Origin: Actinophytocola xanthii
GTDB lineage: Bacteria > Actinomycetota > Actinomycetes > Mycobacteriales > Pseudonocardiaceae
Length of the DNA: 40,715 bases
Reading direction: 5' to 3'
NCBI RefSeq assembly: GCF_001921205.1
Contig: NZ_MSIE01000085.1
Coordinates: forward strand, 1 to 40,715
The position numbers were made by a program, and so were the translations under genes. The notes under the pieces were generated by a model. The model did no database searches and was not told where the DNA came from. It worked only from the letters and a program-made list of their open reading frames with translations. Shown piece after piece: positions 38,734 to 40,715 of the stretch (positions are counted from its first letter, which is position 1; every line of letters begins with the position of its first letter).

Positions 38734-39328
38734 GCAGGAGGGCGACGAGGAAGCCCGCGTCCTCGGTGAACGGGCGCAGGTCCCAGGTGGACAGCAGCAG
38801 GTCGGGTTCGAGGCCGGCGGCCGCGGCGTCGGCGAGGAACTCGCGGAACTCGTAGCCTCGGCCGGCGCCGAAACCCACGGCGGCGCGGCCCTCCTCCGCG
38901 AGGTGGGCGCGGAAGGCGCCGAGGACGGCGCCGCGGGTGCTGGGCGCGAGGAAGGTCATCACGTTCCCGGCGCAGACGATCGCGTCGAACGGGGCGCTCT
39001 CGCCGCGGGCCGGCAGGTCCAGCTCGGCCAGGTCGCCGACCAGCCAGCGCGGCCCGGGGTGGTCCTGCCTGGCGGCGTCGATCAGGGCCGGGTCCACGTC
39101 GACGCCGACGACGTCGTGGCCGGCGGCGGCCAGGGCACCGCCGACGCGGCCGGGCCCGCAGCCGGCGTCGAGGACCCGTGCGCCGCGCGGCAGCATCGCG
39201 TCCACCAGGCGGGCCTCCCCGGCGAGGTCCTCACCGGCGCGCGCCATGGCGCGGAAGCGCTCGACGTACCAGGTGGAGTGACCGGGGTCGTCGGCGACCT
39301 TCCGCATCCACATGCTCTGCTCGACCAT
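38720..39328 (-). CDS. Class I SAM-dependent methyltransferase
   Basis: A 202-residue methyltransferase of the methyltransferase-11/25 type. Motif I VLDAGCGPGRVGGAL is near residue 54, the acidic end of strand 2 VGVDVDP near residue 76, and the strand-4 segment AIVCAGNVMTF near residue 118. The end FTEDAGFLVALLRPAG is complete. The start ATG at 39328 has no strong ribosome binding site. The substrate is unknown and there is no neighbour that suggests one. Confidence 0.85.
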   Translation of the reverse strand: MVEQSMWMRKVADDPGHSTWYVERFRAMARAGEDLAGEARLVDAMLPRGARVLDAGCGPGRVGGALAAAGHDVVGVDVDPALIDAARQDHPGPRWLVGDLAELDLPARGESAPFDAIVCAGNVMTFLAPSTRGAVLGAFRAHLAEEGRAAVGFGAGRGYEFREFLADAAAAGLEPDLLLSTWDLRPFTEDAGFLVALLRPAG

Positions 39329-39421
39329 GCCGCCATTATCGCCGCGGGCAGGGCCGCCCACCCGCCCGATCGGGCTACCCCGAGGTGACCGGATGGCCGG
39401 GTGCCCTCCCGCTGCCTAGGG

Positions 39422-39436
39422 TGACCACTGTGGTCA
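39422..39436. promoter_or_regulatory. Perfect 7-1-7 palindrome upstream of the hypothetical gene
   Basis: TGACCACTGTGGTCA is a perfect inverted repeat around one central T. It lies 26 bases before the GTG start at 39462 and immediately after TAGGGT, a -10-like hexamer, so it could be a repressor site over the transcription start. Confidence 0.5.
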
Positions 39437-39461
39437 TCGCGCCTCGACGTCTGGAGTGGCC

Positions 39462-39998
39462 GTGCGCAGGTCAGGCAGCAACACCATGGCACGGCTGCGC
39501 GAGCAGCTGTGCCTCGCGGCAGGCGACAACGAGGTCCCGGTGCACGTCGCCCCGCGGATGATGATGTTCATCGGCGAGGAGGTCGGCGGCCTGTCCTGGT
39601 TGGATGCCGCCAACCAGCCCGCGGACCACGGCGGGTTCCGGGGCCAGGCCGTCGCGTTCACGAGCTCGCTGGTCGTGTACGCGACGTGGGGCTCCCGGTC
39701 CGGGGCGGTCGGCTCCCCGACGAACTCGAGCGCCAGCGTGGAGGCGTGGTCGCGCCGTTCCCTGTGCGCGGCCGCCATCGTCGCCGCGCCACCCCGGGGC
39801 GGAGCGGTCAACCTGGACGACTCGTGGGCGGCCTCCGACGGCGACTGGCCGCGCTCGGGTCAGCTGTCGCTGACCTACGCCCACCGCCAGGAGAGCCTGC
39901 GGGTGCCGTTGGACCCGGATCGCGAGCTCATGAAGGACGCCCTCATCCGGCCGTTCATCCACTCCCTGATGACCGACCTGCGGGAGCCGCACCCCTGA
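39462..39998 (+). CDS. Hypothetical protein
   Basis: A 178-residue protein that I do not recognise. The GTG at 39462 is chosen because GGAG lies 5 bases upstream; ATG 39486 is an alternative. The sequence is mixed alpha/beta (VPVHVAPRMMMFIGEEVGG, FTSSLVVYATWGSR, AAIVAAPPRGG, SLTYAHRQESLRVPLD) with no signal peptide or transmembrane helix. A terminator-like hairpin follows 18 bases after the stop. Confidence 0.6.
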   Translation: MRRSGSNTMARLREQLCLAAGDNEVPVHVAPRMMMFIGEEVGGLSWLDAANQPADHGGFRGQAVAFTSSLVVYATWGSRSGAVGSPTNSSASVEAWSRRSLCAAAIVAAPPRGGAVNLDDSWAASDGDWPRSGQLSLTYAHRQESLRVPLDPDRELMKDALIRPFIHSLMTDLREPHP

Positions 39999-40015
39999 CC
40001 TGAGCGGGACGACCC

Positions 40016-40034
40016 GGCCGGAAAAAGTCCGGCC
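40016..40034 (+). terminator. Hairpin terminator after the hypothetical gene
   Basis: GGCCGGA (40016-40022) pairs with TCCGGCC (40028-40034) around AAAAG, 18 bases after the stop at 39998. It ends the small transcription unit before the DoxX gene. Confidence 0.55.
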
Positions 40035-40109
40035 CGGGGTGTCGATCAGAGCGTCTCCCGCTCGACGAGGTGGTGAACGAGCGTTCCGCGCCCACGGGAG
40101 GACACAGTC

Positions 40110-40568
40110 ATGACCTCGCCCCTGCACACCAACGAGCTCACCACCCCGCCGGCCAGCGGGCCGCTCTCGGCAGTCGTCGGCCGGCTGCCCAACGCCGCGC
40201 TCGGCGCGACCCGCGTCGTGGTGTCGTTCCTGTTCGTCTGCCACGGCCTGGTCGGCCTGTTCGGCACCTTCGGCGGTGTCGACGGCCAGGGCGGCACCGT
40301 CGAGCCGCTGAGCTGGCCCGGCTGGTGGGGGTCGGTGATCCACCTCGTCGCCGGCGCCCTGGTGCTGGTCGGCCTGTTCACCCGCCCCGCGGCGCTGCTC
40401 TGCTCCGGCTCGATGGCCTACGCCTACTTCACCGTCCACCAGCCGATCGCGCTGTTCCCCATCCCCAACGGCGGCGAGCCGGCCGCGCTGTTCAGCTGGA
40501 TCTTCCTGCTGGTCGGCGTGCTCGGACCGGGCGCGTTCGCCCTGGACGCGCTGCGCCGCCGCCGCTGA
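40110..40568 (+). CDS. DoxX family membrane protein
   Basis: A 152-residue protein with about four transmembrane helices (VVVSFLFVCHGLVGLFG, VIHLVAGALVLVGLF, LLCSGSMAYAYFTV, FSWIFLLVGVLGPGAFAL) and the DoxX pattern of a Gly-rich first helix and a Thr/Arg-Pro loop (FTRPAALL). The ATG follows GGGAGGACACAGTC. DoxX proteins are small membrane proteins linked in some actinobacteria to thiol or oxidative stress control, but a function here cannot be assigned. Confidence 0.87.
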   Translation: MTSPLHTNELTTPPASGPLSAVVGRLPNAALGATRVVVSFLFVCHGLVGLFGTFGGVDGQGGTVEPLSWPGWWGSVIHLVAGALVLVGLFTRPAALLCSGSMAYAYFTVHQPIALFPIPNGGEPAALFSWIFLLVGVLGPGAFALDALRRRR

Positions 40569-40586
40569 GGCGCACTGCCCGACGTG

Positions 40587-40624
40587 GACGTGGGCCTGCC
40601 GGGAGGACACGGCAGGCCCACGTC
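40587..40624. terminator. Strong bidirectional hairpin terminator
   Basis: A perfect 15-base stem, GACGTGGGCCTGCCG (40587-40601) with CGGCAGGCCCACGTC (40610-40624), with an 8-base loop. It separates the DoxX gene from the convergent gene that ends at 40631. Confidence 0.88.
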
Positions 40625-40630
40625 GGGGTG

Positions 40631-40715
40631 TCAGCTCACGGTGCAGGTGGCGAACCGGGCGAGGTCCTGGGGCCGGTCGGCGACCCGGTCGATCGCGATC
40701 GCGATCCGATCCAGC
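40631..40715 (-). CDS. C-terminal end of an unidentified gene
   Basis: On the minus strand an open frame enters from the right edge and ends at TGA (40633-40631). The visible residues are LDRIAIAIDRVADRP followed by QDLARFATCTVS. There is not enough sequence to assign a family. The adjacent terminator hairpin supports a real gene end. Confidence 0.5.
   Translation of the reverse strand, partial: LDRIAIAIDRVADRPQDLARFATCTVS

Noticed and set aside
1-40715. CRISPR arrays, tRNA/rRNA genes, insertion sequences
   Set aside because: No regularly spaced repeats, no cloverleaf or rRNA-like stretches, and no transposase-like protein were seen on either strand.

Overview
The window is high-GC DNA from a filamentous actinobacterium, most likely Pseudonocardiaceae-like (inference). 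The signs are very high GC in third codon positions, many GTG/TTG starts, very rare TTA codons, an XRE/DUF397 gene pair, a DasR-type operator at a chitinase gene and several secreted plant-polymer-degrading enzymes. I saw no rRNA, tRNA, insertion sequence or CRISPR array.

Layout. (1) 1-4763: end of a gene resembling ABC transporter solute-binding proteins, an O-methyltransferase, a DUF89/ARMT1-type protein, a secreted GH18 chitinase with a ricin-B lectin domain under a DasR-like box, and a cupin. (2) 5061-12739: a probable left arm of a biosynthetic cluster, with a 14-TM MFS exporter coupled to a RutE-like nitroreductase, a LAL-type LuxR regulator, a DsbA/FrnE-like protein, and a methyltransferase coupled to an alpha/beta hydrolase. 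(3) 12806-27916: the core, two divergent operons reading out from the 20.79-21.06 kb intergenic region. The minus operon (20786 to 12806) encodes aspartate kinase, a GriI-like aldolase, a GriH-like 3-dehydroquinate synthase II, an atypical amidohydrolase, a phenylacetate-CoA-ligase-like enzyme, a salicylate-hydroxylase-like FAD monooxygenase, a DhbA-like dehydrogenase and a PhzD-like isochorismatase. The plus operon (21058 to about 27916) encodes a second aromatic FAD monooxygenase, a PhzE-like synthase, a 679-aa alpha/alpha-toroid protein with prenyltransferase-type repeats and no assigned function, and a class II DAHP synthase whose last part is out of frame.

The core combines two aminophenol pathways: aspartate semialdehyde plus DHAP to 3-amino-4-hydroxybenzoate (AK/GriI/GriH), and chorismate to 3-hydroxyanthranilate (PhzE/PhzD/DhbA type, fed by DAHP synthase). 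A ligase, a degenerate amidohydrolase and two FAD monooxygenases then suggest that one acid is activated and joined to the other unit, giving a benzoxazole-like or dibenzodiazepinone-like scaffold. No acyltransferase, NRPS, PKS or UbiA prenyltransferase is visible, so the joining step is unassigned and the toroid protein is the leading unexplained candidate. A 16-base motif shared by the promoter regions at 4.95 and 20.98 kb, with related copies at 10.16 and 11.09 kb, ties the left arm to the core. TTA codons in the ligase and nitroreductase genes suggest bldA control.

(4) 27913-32340: an aldo/keto reductase, a small hypothetical gene divergent from an XRE-DUF5753/DUF397 pair, an MmyB-like regulator and an APH(6)-like kinase. 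(5) 32364-37075: a pectin-utilisation locus with a PL11 rhamnogalacturonan lyase under a perfect CebR/CelR-type operator, diverging from a PL9-like pectate lyase coupled to a BNR-4 protein. (6) 37114-40715: a coiled-coil hypothetical protein, a secreted CE1-type esterase, a methyltransferase, a hypothetical protein, a DoxX protein and the end of one more minus-strand gene.
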